Assembly (NCBI GenBank): GCA_039105265.1 | Contig: JAPFFF010000020.1 | Span: 2,311,001 to 2,375,000, forward strand | DNA from: Tritrichomonas musculus | Lineage: Eukaryota; Parabasalia; Tritrichomonadida; Tritrichomonadidae | DNA length: 64,000 bases | Direction of reading: 5' to 3' | Shown: positions 11,182 to 20,068 of the stretch, one piece after another | How positions within the stretch are numbered: the stretch's first letter is position 1 | Layout: every line of letters starts with the position of its first letter | The notes under the pieces: generated by a model | Databases searched by the model: none | Seen by the model: only the letters and a program-made list of their open reading frames with translations | What the model was told of the DNA's origin: nothing | Translations under genes and position numbers: made by a program

Positions 11182-12064
11182 AAGGAGGGTACTATTAAAA
11201 AATTTGCCACAACGTTATTATCTATCGCAATGTTGTTTTCTCTTTCCTCTACAGCTTTTGCTGCCGAAACACAGAGTGAGTAGTATACGTTAGGCGGTGA
11301 CTCTTCCTTCATCACCACCTAACCTGCTCGCCACCAAGCTCAGGTACGCCTTCGCTTTGGCCTCGCTACCCGGCCAAATACCTACTGAAAAACCTATCGT
11401 GAAAGTAACTACTTATGTGATCAATGATAACAATGAACCTCAAGCAAGAGTTCCAAACGGCATCCCCATTGAAGTTATTGCAAAAAATGACAGAACTAGT
11501 GTTAAGGTTCATGTTGGAAACATCGGAATCGATGGATTAGATAATGTTACAGTTACCGCAACCGCAACAGGCTACATTAAATCACAAACTCAAAGTGGTT
11601 ATGTTCCTCCTATAATTGGTAAAGGTTTTGATTTCGACTTCCCGTATATTTAATGCAACACTACCTATAATGTAACCATTAACGTTGTTGATGGGAGTGG
11701 AACAAAACATCTTACAGGGACCGCAAAGTTAAAATGGACTGAGGACAATCTTGAATACGCTCACTGGCATCCCGGCTCTTTTTCTATCCGTGCAGCTAGC
11801 TTGGAATACCATTTTAATACACATGGCCACGAAGTCCTTGCAACAAACTTAGTTCAGTATTTAAATTTTTCAAATATTTATAGAAACGATGTTCTGTACG
11901 ACCTAAATCGTGGGGATACAAGCGACTATACAATCACCAACTCCTTCCAAAAAATACAAATCCAAATCCACAGGTCAGTTCATCTTCTTAGCAAATTCGG
12001 ATACCTTTATTGTAACATATGGCAAATAAACAGAACTCCAATAGACGGACACCTAACCTTATAG
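11182..12064 (+). pseudogene. Fossil of a bacterial-type secreted protein gene
   Basis: A strong Shine-Dalgarno-like AAGGAGGGT at 11182-11190 is followed at the right spacing by a typical Gram-positive Sec signal peptide (LLSIAMLFSLSSTAFAAE, lysines in front, Ala-x-Ala cleavage). Further on, a beta-rich exported domain can be read (KPIVKVTTYVINDNNEPQAR...; NVTINVVDGSGTKHLTG). Next comes a segment with SLEYHFNTHGHEVLATNL, reminiscent of C-terminal domains of secreted proteins of Firmicutes, possibly a toxin-type domain. Base composition is clearly higher in GC than the surroundings. The gene is broken, with a few interruptions. The signals are prokaryotic, so lateral transfer, or mis-assembled contaminant DNA, is the likely origin. 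The donor group and function are inference. Confidence 0.6.
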
Positions 12065-12080
12065 TTGTCTGTCCATTTTA
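12044..12080. terminator. Rho-independent-like bidirectional terminator
   Basis: GACGGACA (12044-12051) can pair with TGTCTGTC (12066-12073), allowing one G-T pair, followed by CATTTTATA. It sits exactly between the end of the bacterial-type fossil on the plus strand and the end of a convergent minus-strand reading frame, the usual place for a bacterial terminator. The same hairpin could instead be the end of a bacterial IS3-type element (minus strand GGGGTATAAAATGGACAGAC...), which I cannot exclude. Confidence 0.45.
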
Positions 12081-12195
12081 TACCCCATAAATCCAAAAAG
12101 TTTTACTACACCCCGGGCCTTTAATTTTCCACTCACCTATCTTCTTAAAAAACTCCTTATATTCCAATTGTTCTGTTCAGTGGTTAAGCAAATTA
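12078..12195 (-). pseudogene. C-terminal tail of a second bacterial-type gene
   Basis: On the minus strand a clean frame reads TEQLEYKEFFKKIGEWKIK followed by GPGCSKTFWIYGV and a TAA, converging on the plus-strand fossil across the terminator-like hairpin. The codon choice and GC content (CCCGGG) are unlike the flanking protist DNA. Only the last 35 or so residues remain before AT-rich sequence begins; the family is not recognised. Confidence 0.35.
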
Positions 12196-12238
12196 CTTTT
12201 TTGAAAAAAAGAGGAAAAAAAAAGATATTAACAAATAT

Positions 12239-12577
12239 TTAAAAATATTTTGTGAATAATATTTCATAAATTTTTCTCAATTTTAAAGTTTTATATTTCA
12301 AATTGCCCAAATTGACATCCTTAATCATATATATGTAAATGATAAATTTGCTTACTAGGCGACTTGTAATTTTCGGTATATAGTTTTCGAGAATTCCTTT
12401 AAATGTTGATTCTGGGATACGAGAAAAAGCTCGAACTGATTCATATTGTAGATAGCGTCTGACATAATATAACAGTAAAAATAATATATTTTTTAATCCA
12501 TTCTTTGGATTTCTGCCTCTTCCGTGTTGCTCCAAGCAATCTTTTACAACATCATGGAGCATATCGAAATCAACCAA
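12239..12577 (-). pseudogene. Transposase N-terminal remnant (HTH of a DDE/IS4-5-like element)
   Basis: 112 residues starting MVDFDMLHDVVKDCLEQHGRGRNPKNGLKN. The segment GLKNILFLLLYYVRRYLQYESVRAFSRIPESTF looks like the helix-turn-helix found in front of the DDE endonuclease domain of eukaryotic IS4/IS5- or Harbinger-like transposases: a helix with LLYYVRRY, then a second helix ending in the recognition-type RIPESTFKGIL. No DDE domain follows; the frame runs into non-conserved AT-rich sequence after about residue 75. It is therefore a truncated DNA-transposon remnant next to the bacterial island. Confidence 0.45.
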
Positions 12578-12599
12578 ATAAAATCCGGTAAAAGATTAA

Positions 12600-14106
12600 A
12601 ACACTTCTGGATCTTCTTTAAACATATCAAAAAAACCTCCTTTAACATTTTCCGTTGGATCAACTTCGTATAATGCCTGGACCTCTATCAGCAACTTTTT
12701 TCAATGATCTAATTTCTTTATCACAATCTTTATCCATTCGTTGAGAATATCTTCTGATCTTCCCATAATCCAAATTTCCAATTTTAAAGAAGAATTTTAT
12801 ATATAGTTCACTTAGTTATTACGTTAATCTTGCTAAAAATATAGAGTGAGAAACGATTATTACTAATTGAGAAATTGATGTTTTTTAAATTATTTATATT
12901 TTTAATGGTTTTTTGATAATGGGTGACACTTTTTTCAGATTACCACACATATATTAGTATTTAAATAATCTTGTAAAATATACCCAAATGTAAAAAAAAG
13001 ACCTGGTCTTGGTGATTCTTTCTGGTCTTTTGGCGATTTTAATAAATCTTTTAAAAAGTTATTTCTTATGAATTATTAAATAAAATGATTAAATGATATT
13101 TGATGAAATAATAATTCAATTTACGAATCAACATTCAATAAATTCAATGAATTTATTTAATTACTCGGCTATATATATTCATAAAAATATAAATACTATT
13201 AATATTTCAATGCATTATTTCAATGCATTATTTATTATTCGGCTATATATATTCATAAAAATATAAATACTATTAATATTTTAAATACATTTTATATCGG
13301 TATATATTTAAAATATAAATGAAAAAAAATTATTTTCAATTGAAAAAATGCTTTTATTGATTTTATTATATATTTATATCTTATTTTTTTTTTATTTTAT
13401 ATATGATATTTTGAAAGCTTTACAAATCACCATCGCCAAAAAAACCGTTTTGGTGATCTCCAAAATATATGTAAACTATTCAAAATTGAATGCTGTCGCC
13501 AAAAGCCCATGACCTGGGCTTTTGGTGAAATCGGTTATTTGGCTTTTCATCGTCAATATAAATGAGCTTTTTATTATTATTTTATATGATATATTATACA
13601 AATCATACAATTATTTTGTAATATTCAAAAAATAACATTTTTTTACTGAGAAAATCTTATCGATTATTATTATGACTTTTGATAAAACTCATTTAATTCC
13701 TCTTTCAAATAATTCAATGGTTTATGACAATAATAAATATTAATAAAATTTATTTGACAATAATATGGTTACATTTGGTGATTTTTAAAACCCAAAAAAC
13801 GTTTATTTCACCAAATTTACAAGCTTAATTTAAAATTTTAAAAAATAAAATATATTCAACAAAAAATCAAAATTAATAAAGAAAATAAAACATTTATGAT
13901 TGAAAGAATACAATTGTTTTCTCAATTTTTACATAAAATATTTTAACTTTTTGATAATAGCAAAAATAATCATTATTAGAAAATTATTTATTTATTTGAA
14001 AATTATTTATTTATTTGAAAACATAAATTAATCTATACAAAAAATTGAATTGATTAAAATAAAATAATTGAAATTTTGAACAAATAAAGAAATAATTTAT
14101 ATCATT
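12600..14106. other. AT-rich spacer with palindromes and short direct repeats
   Basis: No gene. A 45-bp segment starting TCGGCTATATATATTC is present twice (13165-13209 and 13239-13283). Around 12990-13830 the motifs TTTTGGTGATTT, TCGCCAAAA and their reverse complements recur, and a perfect 11-bp-arm hairpin CCAAAAGCCCA/TGGGCTTTTGG lies at 13499-13525. The pattern suggests the body of a small inverted-repeat element, but I could not fix its ends. Confidence 0.4.
13499..13525. repeat. Perfect 11-bp hairpin, 5-base loop
   Basis: CCAAAAGCCCA, loop TGACC, TGGGCTTTTGG. It is GC-richer than its surroundings and is flanked by further copies of the half-sites (CGCCAAAAA near 13435, TTGGTGAAAT after it). 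Confidence 0.6.
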
Positions 14107-14115
14107 TCATTTTTT
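14107..14115 (+). promoter_or_regulatory. Trichomonad initiator (Inr) for the gene at 14118
   Basis: TCATTTTTT, exact fit to the Inr TCA+1 Py T/A T/A form, nine bases from the putative +1 A to the ATG. The same TTCATTTTTT string precedes the genes starting at 20069 and, on the minus strand, 15752. Confidence 0.7.
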
Positions 14116-14117
14116 AG

Positions 14118-14657
14118 ATGTATGCTCTAAACATTCAATTCGAATCACTCATATTGAACAAAGAAATTATTAGTAAAAATGATAAAGTCTGTGTTACTGT
14201 TATGGCTTTTCCAGAACACAATAAATCATCATTTGTATTTCCTGCTAAAGATATGTGTAATCTTGATCACATTTTTACTATAAATATAACAAATCAAACG
14301 AAAGCAATTCTATTTTTATTCGAGAAAAAAGCATTTTTTTCCAATGATCCCATTATTGCATCAAATGTTATAGAAAAGAAAGATTTACTAAAAATAGGAG
14401 ATGATAAACAAAATACAGAAATAAAAACATATAATATTTTGGAACCAATTCAAAACATGTCAGAAAATTCTCCAAATACAAATAGAAGAGTTTTTGGAAA
14501 AATGATATTCAAGGTATACTTAACTGACCCAATTATAGTAAAGTCAAACAAGATAAACAAATATAATATAAGAAAATTACACAAAGGAAATGGTTATTCA
14601 CAGGTTGATGATGAAAATCTATATCAAAATAATTTGTTAGATGATGAATTTTATTAA
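14118..14657 (+). CDS. Conserved trichomonad protein, C2-like
   Basis: 179 residues, start fixed by an Inr nine bases upstream. The first 135 residues are a run of beta-strand-like segments (YALNIQFESLIL, DKVCVTVMAF, HIFTINITNQTKAILFLFEK, RVFGKMIFKVYLTDP) resembling a single C2-type beta-sandwich. Trichomonads have many small proteins of this look. The C-terminal 40 residues are polar and probably disordered, ending ENLYQNNLLDDEFY. I see no clear calcium-binding aspartate pattern, so a calcium-independent protein- or membrane-binding role is the most I would infer. It is tail-to-tail with the cytidylyltransferase gene, about 95 bases apart. Confidence 0.6.
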   Translation: MYALNIQFESLILNKEIISKNDKVCVTVMAFPEHNKSSFVFPAKDMCNLDHIFTINITNQTKAILFLFEKKAFFSNDPIIASNVIEKKDLLKIGDDKQNTEIKTYNILEPIQNMSENSPNTNRRVFGKMIFKVYLTDPIIVKSNKINKYNIRKLHKGNGYSQVDDENLYQNNLLDDEFY

Positions 14658-14753
14658 CTAATGTTAAATTATTATTTATTATAATAAAAAAATGGAACTT
14701 TTGGATATATTTTTGTTTCCTTTTTTTTTCGAAAATTAGGATATCTTTATTTG

Positions 14754-15752
14754 TCATATATTTTCACAAGGAAGATTTTCTCTCAGAGCATTTCTTTCTA
14801 TATATGCATTATAATTATCCAAAATTCTATTTATTATTGTTTGAGATGTAAATTCAGGATAATCTGATTCGATTTTTTTATAAATTCCTAGTTTTTTTGG
14901 AATTTCATAACATTCATCACGAATAACACATTCCAAATTTGATCCCTCAACAACAATCGCTGGAACCACTTGCTGAATAAGTTCTTCATTAATCACATAA
15001 GGAGCACCAATAATAACATCATCCACATACTTTAAAGCTAGAAGATTAAGGACTCTTTCATGGATATTCATTATTGGTTTCTTTTTTCCATGACTAATTA
15101 CATCTTTATCTTCATGAATACCGACAACCAAATAAGTTCCCATTTGTTTCGCCTTCTTTAAAAACGAAACATGGCCCGGATGAAGCATATCGAAAGTTCC
15201 ATCACAATAAACAATGACATCAGTTTTTTTTGGCTCATTTAAACTTGAAAAATGGGAAATCAAAAAAGTTGATGGAAGATATCCTTTTGTATTCAAATCT
15301 TTTCTCAACTCTTCAGGCAATTCTGAATTTGATAGACGAAGAATTCTTCCAATTAGATTTGTGGTTGATATTGCTTTTGTTCTTGGCACTGTTTCAAAAC
15401 GGCCTGCACGTCTAACTGGTTCATGACATTCTACACCATCAGCATTAAGAGCCAAATCATCACCATGCACATTGCAATCACAATTGTATTTATCAAGCCA
15501 ATACGTTGTTACATTGTATGGCGAATCAGGAACTGTTTTGGTGACCCATTTGCATGCTTCAATCATTTCTATTCTTTCTTCAAGTGTTAAAACAACAGGA
15601 CCTTTGTTCTTCAGTATTTCTTCATCATTATGAACTCCTGCATATAGTTCATCGCCAAGTTGCGATGCTTGGCGAATGAAATTGTAATGGCCAAAATGGC
15701 AAAGGTCGAAACAACCATCAACAAATACTCGATGATATTTCTTATTGCTCAT
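14754..15752 (-). CDS. PCYT2: Ethanolamine-phosphate cytidylyltransferase
   Basis: 332 residues with two cytidylyltransferase domains, which separates it from the single-domain choline enzyme. The first domain has DGCFDLCHFGHYNFIRQA (HxGH nucleotide-binding motif) and RTKAISTTNLIGRIL (RTxGISTT-type signature). The second has DGTFDMLHPGHVSFLKKA (HxGH again) with a weaker FTSQTIINRIL. It makes CDP-ethanolamine from CTP and phosphoethanolamine, the rate-setting step of phosphatidylethanolamine synthesis in the cytosol. It is somewhat shorter than animal and yeast homologues through shorter linkers. On the minus strand TCATTTTTTT lies 16-18 bases upstream of the ATG and supports the start. Confidence 0.92.
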   Translation of the reverse strand: MSNKKYHRVFVDGCFDLCHFGHYNFIRQASQLGDELYAGVHNDEEILKNKGPVVLTLEERIEMIEACKWVTKTVPDSPYNVTTYWLDKYNCDCNVHGDDLALNADGVECHEPVRRAGRFETVPRTKAISTTNLIGRILRLSNSELPEELRKDLNTKGYLPSTFLISHFSSLNEPKKTDVIVYCDGTFDMLHPGHVSFLKKAKQMGTYLVVGIHEDKDVISHGKKKPIMNIHERVLNLLALKYVDDVIIGAPYVINEELIQQVVPAIVVEGSNLECVIRDECYEIPKKLGIYKKIESDYPEFTSQTIINRILDNYNAYIERNALRENLPCENI

Positions 15753-15760
15753 TAAATAAT

Positions 15761-15770
15761 AAAAAAATGA
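15761..15770 (-). promoter_or_regulatory. Inr of the cytidylyltransferase gene
   Basis: Minus-strand TCATTTTTTT, preceded by CTTCACT, a short distance before the ATG at 15752. Confidence 0.65.
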
Positions 15771-16672
15771 AGTGAAGATTTAAACTTTGGATGATCAAAT
15801 TAAATATGCTTTGAAAATTTCTTAAGGATTTTTTTTTCAATTGATCATTGAATTATTGAATTCAAAAAAATCATTTCATATTTTTATACAAGGCCTCAAA
15901 AGTGTAAATCGAAGTCAACTTTTGAATAATATTTAAATACATTAATATTGCGGCATCATAATTGTTTTTACAAAATAAATGTGAATTTTGTTTGTATTTT
16001 TTTTAAAAAAATGTGAAACAAAAACATTAAACAACAAATATATGAACCCAAAGTGAAAAATTCTGATTTTGGTTGAATTACCTTACAAATACAATTAATA
16101 CCAAACAATTAGATAATTTTTAATACTTTTCATTCATTGTATTTTTTTTTTTAATTTAATTATTTGAAGTTCGGTGAAATTTCGTCATTCAAATTTCAAG
16201 AACATTAGAAAAAGTATGATAAAACATCTCAATTTTTGCTCGTAGCCTTACATTTTCATTATATTTGAAGCTTTCATTTTCTTTTACAACATTTATTAAT
16301 ATATATTTGATAAAAAAAGAGTGAAAAATAAAAAGAATATTATTATCTCCAATTTATTAATCAAATAAATTTCGGAAATAATTGCATCATCTTTATACAT
16401 ATAACATTTAATATTCATTCCATTGTTTTCAATTAATATCATTTTCATTTCTACTATACCATATTTAAATAATATTTTTTAATATCAATCAATTTAAATT
16501 ATTACAAAAAGAATCACTAATATTTTAAAAAGATATATATTATTAAGTTGCATTTGAAAATAAATATAAGTTATCTTTATTCTATCGTTATCATCAAATT
16601 GATGATTTGAAAAGAAATAAAAATTCTTATCTTTTAAAAATCTATTCATCTATTTCTTAATCCATATATCTA
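15771..16672. other. AT-rich intergenic spacer
   Basis: Between the cytidylyltransferase start and the caspase-like gene end. I see no coding potential, RNA gene or long repeat. Confidence 0.6.
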
Positions 16673-17533
16673 TTAATTATTTGCTTTTTGAGTTGAAAAG
16701 ATTGGCCTATCAATCAACTCTTTTTCAGTTACATCACAACCAAAGCTTTCATTAAATCTTTTTAAGGAAGGGTTAATTCTATCAACAAGTCTTCCAGGGG
16801 TAATATTTGGGCAATCACTTGTAATCTTGCAGAAATAATACGTGAAAATTCCATGAGAGCGTTTACTTTCGGTTGATTGTGGCTTACACGATTTATTCAC
16901 GAAGAACGAAATTAAATTTGAAGAAGGCAAGAAATTATCTGGATTCATTGCGTGAATATCAAAAACAGATCCACCGTCACAGCAATCTGTTATGAACAAA
17001 ATGCGGGATTTCCTATTACAATTTTGCGCAATAACGTCACCAACAACTTCTCTTGAAAGGCAACCATCGCAGAATTTTATATCTTTACATCCATTTGTAT
17101 TCAATCCTGAATAAAAAACCGTTAATTCAACTTTTGTATGCTTTACAAAAAATCCCAAAAAGCTGATAAATTCATCACTTCTTGGGTTATGAAGATAAAA
17201 GATTTTGTAACCAAGTCGATGATGATTTAATCCCACAAGATAACCGTCATTTAATGGCCCAACACCGAGATAGCTGTCTTTCTTTTTATAACTATTAATA
17301 AATACAAAACAAACTTTGTCAAGATATTCTGGATTTATTTCTGATGAACTTTTTCCATTTACACACATTCCAATTCTTTTAAATGATTCAAGTATTTTTT
17401 TGGGTGTAGATACTTTTCGAACATGATGGAATTTTTTGCTAGTAAATTGATTGTCTTTTATGTCGAGTTTGGCTGTTCTATGCTCGTAATGAGGATGCTT
17501 TTGTTTTTTAGCTGGTGAATCAACATAAGACAT
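16673..17533 (-). CDS. Caspase/metacaspase-like protein (peptidase family C14), probably inactive
   Basis: 286 residues. After a basic 60-residue N region comes a caspase-fold pattern: FVFINSYKKKDSYLGVGPLNDGYLV (the small-strand and ALxGxxND-like region), then KVELTVFYSGLNTNG, then SRILFITDCCDGGSVFD. In active clan-CD enzymes the second motif reads F-Y-S-G-H-G, with the catalytic histidine, and the third D-C-C-H-S-G with the catalytic cysteine. Here the cysteine pair is kept but the H-G after YSG is replaced by LN. Unless another histidine serves, it would be a pseudo-peptidase or regulatory homologue. Minus-strand TCATAATTT three bases before the ATG supports the start. Not tied to any neighbour. 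Confidence 0.75.
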   Translation of the reverse strand: MSYVDSPAKKQKHPHYEHRTAKLDIKDNQFTSKKFHHVRKVSTPKKILESFKRIGMCVNGKSSSEINPEYLDKVCFVFINSYKKKDSYLGVGPLNDGYLVGLNHHRLGYKIFYLHNPRSDEFISFLGFFVKHTKVELTVFYSGLNTNGCKDIKFCDGCLSREVVGDVIAQNCNRKSRILFITDCCDGGSVFDIHAMNPDNFLPSSNLISFFVNKSCKPQSTESKRSHGIFTYYFCKITSDCPNITPGRLVDRINPSLKRFNESFGCDVTEKELIDRPIFSTQKANN

Positions 17534-17536
17534 TTG

Positions 17537-17545
17537 AAATTATGA
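17537..17545 (-). promoter_or_regulatory. Inr-like element of the caspase-like gene
   Basis: Minus-strand TCATAATTT, separated from the ATG by CAA. Confidence 0.5.
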
Positions 17546-17546
17546 T

Positions 17547-19268
17547 ATATTGATTGATAATAGAAAATATTTTTTCAATAAAAGATAATAATCATAATAA
17601 TACAATTTTTCAATGGTTTCAATTATTAATCTCAAAAAGTTAAAAATTTATATTATCATTGTTCCTTTCTTTCCTTAATAAATAATAAAATGAATCAATT
17701 ATTTTTACATTTTTTAGACTTAGCATTTTTTATTATAATTCAAAAAATCAAAATATTTTTATCAATTTTTCTTAACTATTCAAATTAATAGATTATGGTA
17801 TTATTTTTTTTAAATGCTTTATAGTCATTTCTTCGAATATACATATTAGATAAATTTTATTGTTTTAATTTTCACAACAACAACTTATTGCCAATTCAAA
17901 AACCAAAATTGGCTATAATATCGAATACAAAATTATGAAAATATCACAAATAATAATTTTTTATAACTATGTAATCATTAACTATGGATGCTTAAAATCC
18001 TAAAGTTTTTTAAGTACTTAAAAATTTTGCACTTTGTATTTATAACATTCCATATAATAATTTTGAAATTACTTCCTAAGCATTAAGAAAACATCAATGA
18101 TGATAATAGCTGAGGAATGAAAAATAAATGAGGAAAATCATTTTTATAACACCAGAAATATAAAGCTTATCATGTTTAACCTTGTAGTTGTTTGGTTTTC
18201 AAGAAACGAATTGGTTGATCAACGAGTAACAGATTTGTTCAACATATCAAAAGAAAAATGAAACGAGTAAATTAAAATGTTCTTGGTTTAGTGGAAAAAA
18301 AAAAAAAAAAAAAAAAAACTGAATCAACTTTAAAAATGATAAAGAGCAGAAGAAGTTGCAAGAAATATCAAGCAAAATAGTTTACCATCCGTGGCATTGA
18401 AAACACAATTATACGTTTCTCTAAGGGAAAAGAATTGAATGAAATTTTCCAATCATTTAAATGAGATCATTATGAACTAATCAAAGAAGTGTATTATTAA
18501 AAAAAAGTTTGACTTTTTATTGAAATTGAATGACACTGATATTCAAATCATCAATTCAACAAAACTGACCAAAAAACAATAAGAAAGAATTGAAGATTAA
18601 AAACATTTGAATACTAACATCAATTTTATAAAGCTTATTTGAATGATTTTTCTTAACTCTTTGCCTTTTTTATTTGTTACTCTAATTGCAAATGAATTTT
18701 ATTCTCAGGCTTAATATGCTTGGTTGCTTTGCATTTAATACATAATGTAACCCACATTCGACAAATGTTCAATTATCATCTTTTCTAGAAAGTTTTTCTT
18801 CTTTATTAAATATATTTGTAGTTTTTAATTATATTGTGAAATACAATAAGTAAACCTTTACACAAAGTTTCCTTCTACTCAAATTTGAATGATTATTTTC
18901 CAATATTGAATTTATTTGTTTTGTTTTTATTAATTCAAAGGAATTTATTAGTAAAAAACTATGATCATCAGTTTATGCATAATTTTGTATCAGGTGAATA
19001 TATATTTATTTTTAAAAAAGTTTCTTTATATTTATTTATGCTTTTTTTAAGCTTTAAATAATATTTTATACATATATTAATAATTATTTTCTATATCTAA
19101 TTTGTAAATCTTAGTATATTTATATAAAACAATAAATCAATAACTAAATGGTGAAAATCTTTGACGTATAGCATTCAAAAAGTTAACTCTTTTTATCATT
19201 CAATTTTGAGAATATTTTTTGCGTAAAAATTAAGAATATCATTTCATACCCTCCCTTTCATTTATTTT
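17547..19268. other. Long AT-rich intergenic region
   Basis: About 1.7 kb without a supportable gene. It holds a poly-A run near 18297-18320. I see no conserved RNA signature. Confidence 0.5.
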
Positions 19269-19275
19269 TCATTTG
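19269..19275 (+). promoter_or_regulatory. Inr-like TCATTTG before the gene at 19291
   Basis: TCATTTG preceded by a T-rich run (TTTATTTTTCATTTG), with the first ATG 16 bases further on. It supports 19291 as the start. Confidence 0.45.
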
Positions 19276-19290
19276 ATCCAAAGCCGTCTA

Positions 19291-19653
19291 ATGCTAAAAG
19301 CACCAAGGGAGATAAAGGAAAGAAGATTTCAAGATAAATATGAAAGAAGTGTCATTCAAGAAAAATTGGAAAATTTTGATTATAAGAAAAGCAAAGCTTG
19401 GTTAAAATTAACATCAAAATTTGGTGATAAAGTGAATCACAAATTACTCCTTAGCATAGCGCATCTTGTTTCAAAACAATTTAACATTGAATTATGTCGT
19501 GAATATAAAAGGAGAAAAGAAATGCTAATCAAATGGTTTGATGAAAATATTGATACAGTATGGCCTTACGTTAATGATAATTTAGTATTTGAATATGTAG
19601 ATGGCAGATCTACAGTGACCAAATATGAAAATATTTTTGAAAAATACAAATAA
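19291..19653 (+). CDS. Small conserved trichomonad protein of unknown function
   Basis: 120 residues from the first ATG (MLKAPREIKERRFQDKYERS). An open frame runs a little further upstream but without an ATG. The core KSKAWLKLTSKFGDKVNHKLLLSIAHLV followed by EYKRRKEMLIKWFDENIDTVW is helical and reminds me of an N-terminal domain widespread in trichomonad hypothetical proteins, sometimes in larger proteins. It is strongly basic in the first half and acidic near the end, so protein or nucleic-acid binding is possible. No signal peptide, membrane segment or catalytic motif. Function unknown. Confidence 0.65.
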   Translation: MLKAPREIKERRFQDKYERSVIQEKLENFDYKKSKAWLKLTSKFGDKVNHKLLLSIAHLVSKQFNIELCREYKRRKEMLIKWFDENIDTVWPYVNDNLVFEYVDGRSTVTKYENIFEKYK

Positions 19654-20047
19654 CTTTATAGAAGAAAATTAAAACACCTGATATTTTAAAAAATGAATTT
19701 TTAATAAAAAAGACACTCCATAATAATTTAATTTTTTTTTAAAAAATTAGTAAAATGCTATAAATGATAAAATACTTAAACAATTGATTATAATTAAAGT
19801 TGGGCTCATCAGTTTCATATAGATTTTTCTATAAATTATCAAAGTTTAGATATAAAAAGATATACATCGATTTTCAATATATTTCAATTGATTCATAAAA
19901 ACCTATTGAAATAATGGACATTCATAATTCAATTTTTGTGAACTGATAAATAATTCATTTAAAAATTCATAATGTAATTCAAAGAAAGATAAATAAAAAA
20001 TAAAATTATCAAATGGAGAATAAAAAAAGCAATATATTAATATCATT

Positions 20048-20057
20048 TCATTTTTTT
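20048..20057 (+). promoter_or_regulatory. Inr of the CH-domain protein gene
   Basis: TCATTTTTTT with TATCATT immediately before it, almost the same 15-base string as at the Inr of 14118. The putative +1 is 19 bases upstream of the ATG. Confidence 0.7.
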
Positions 20058-20068
20058 AATTACAAGCA

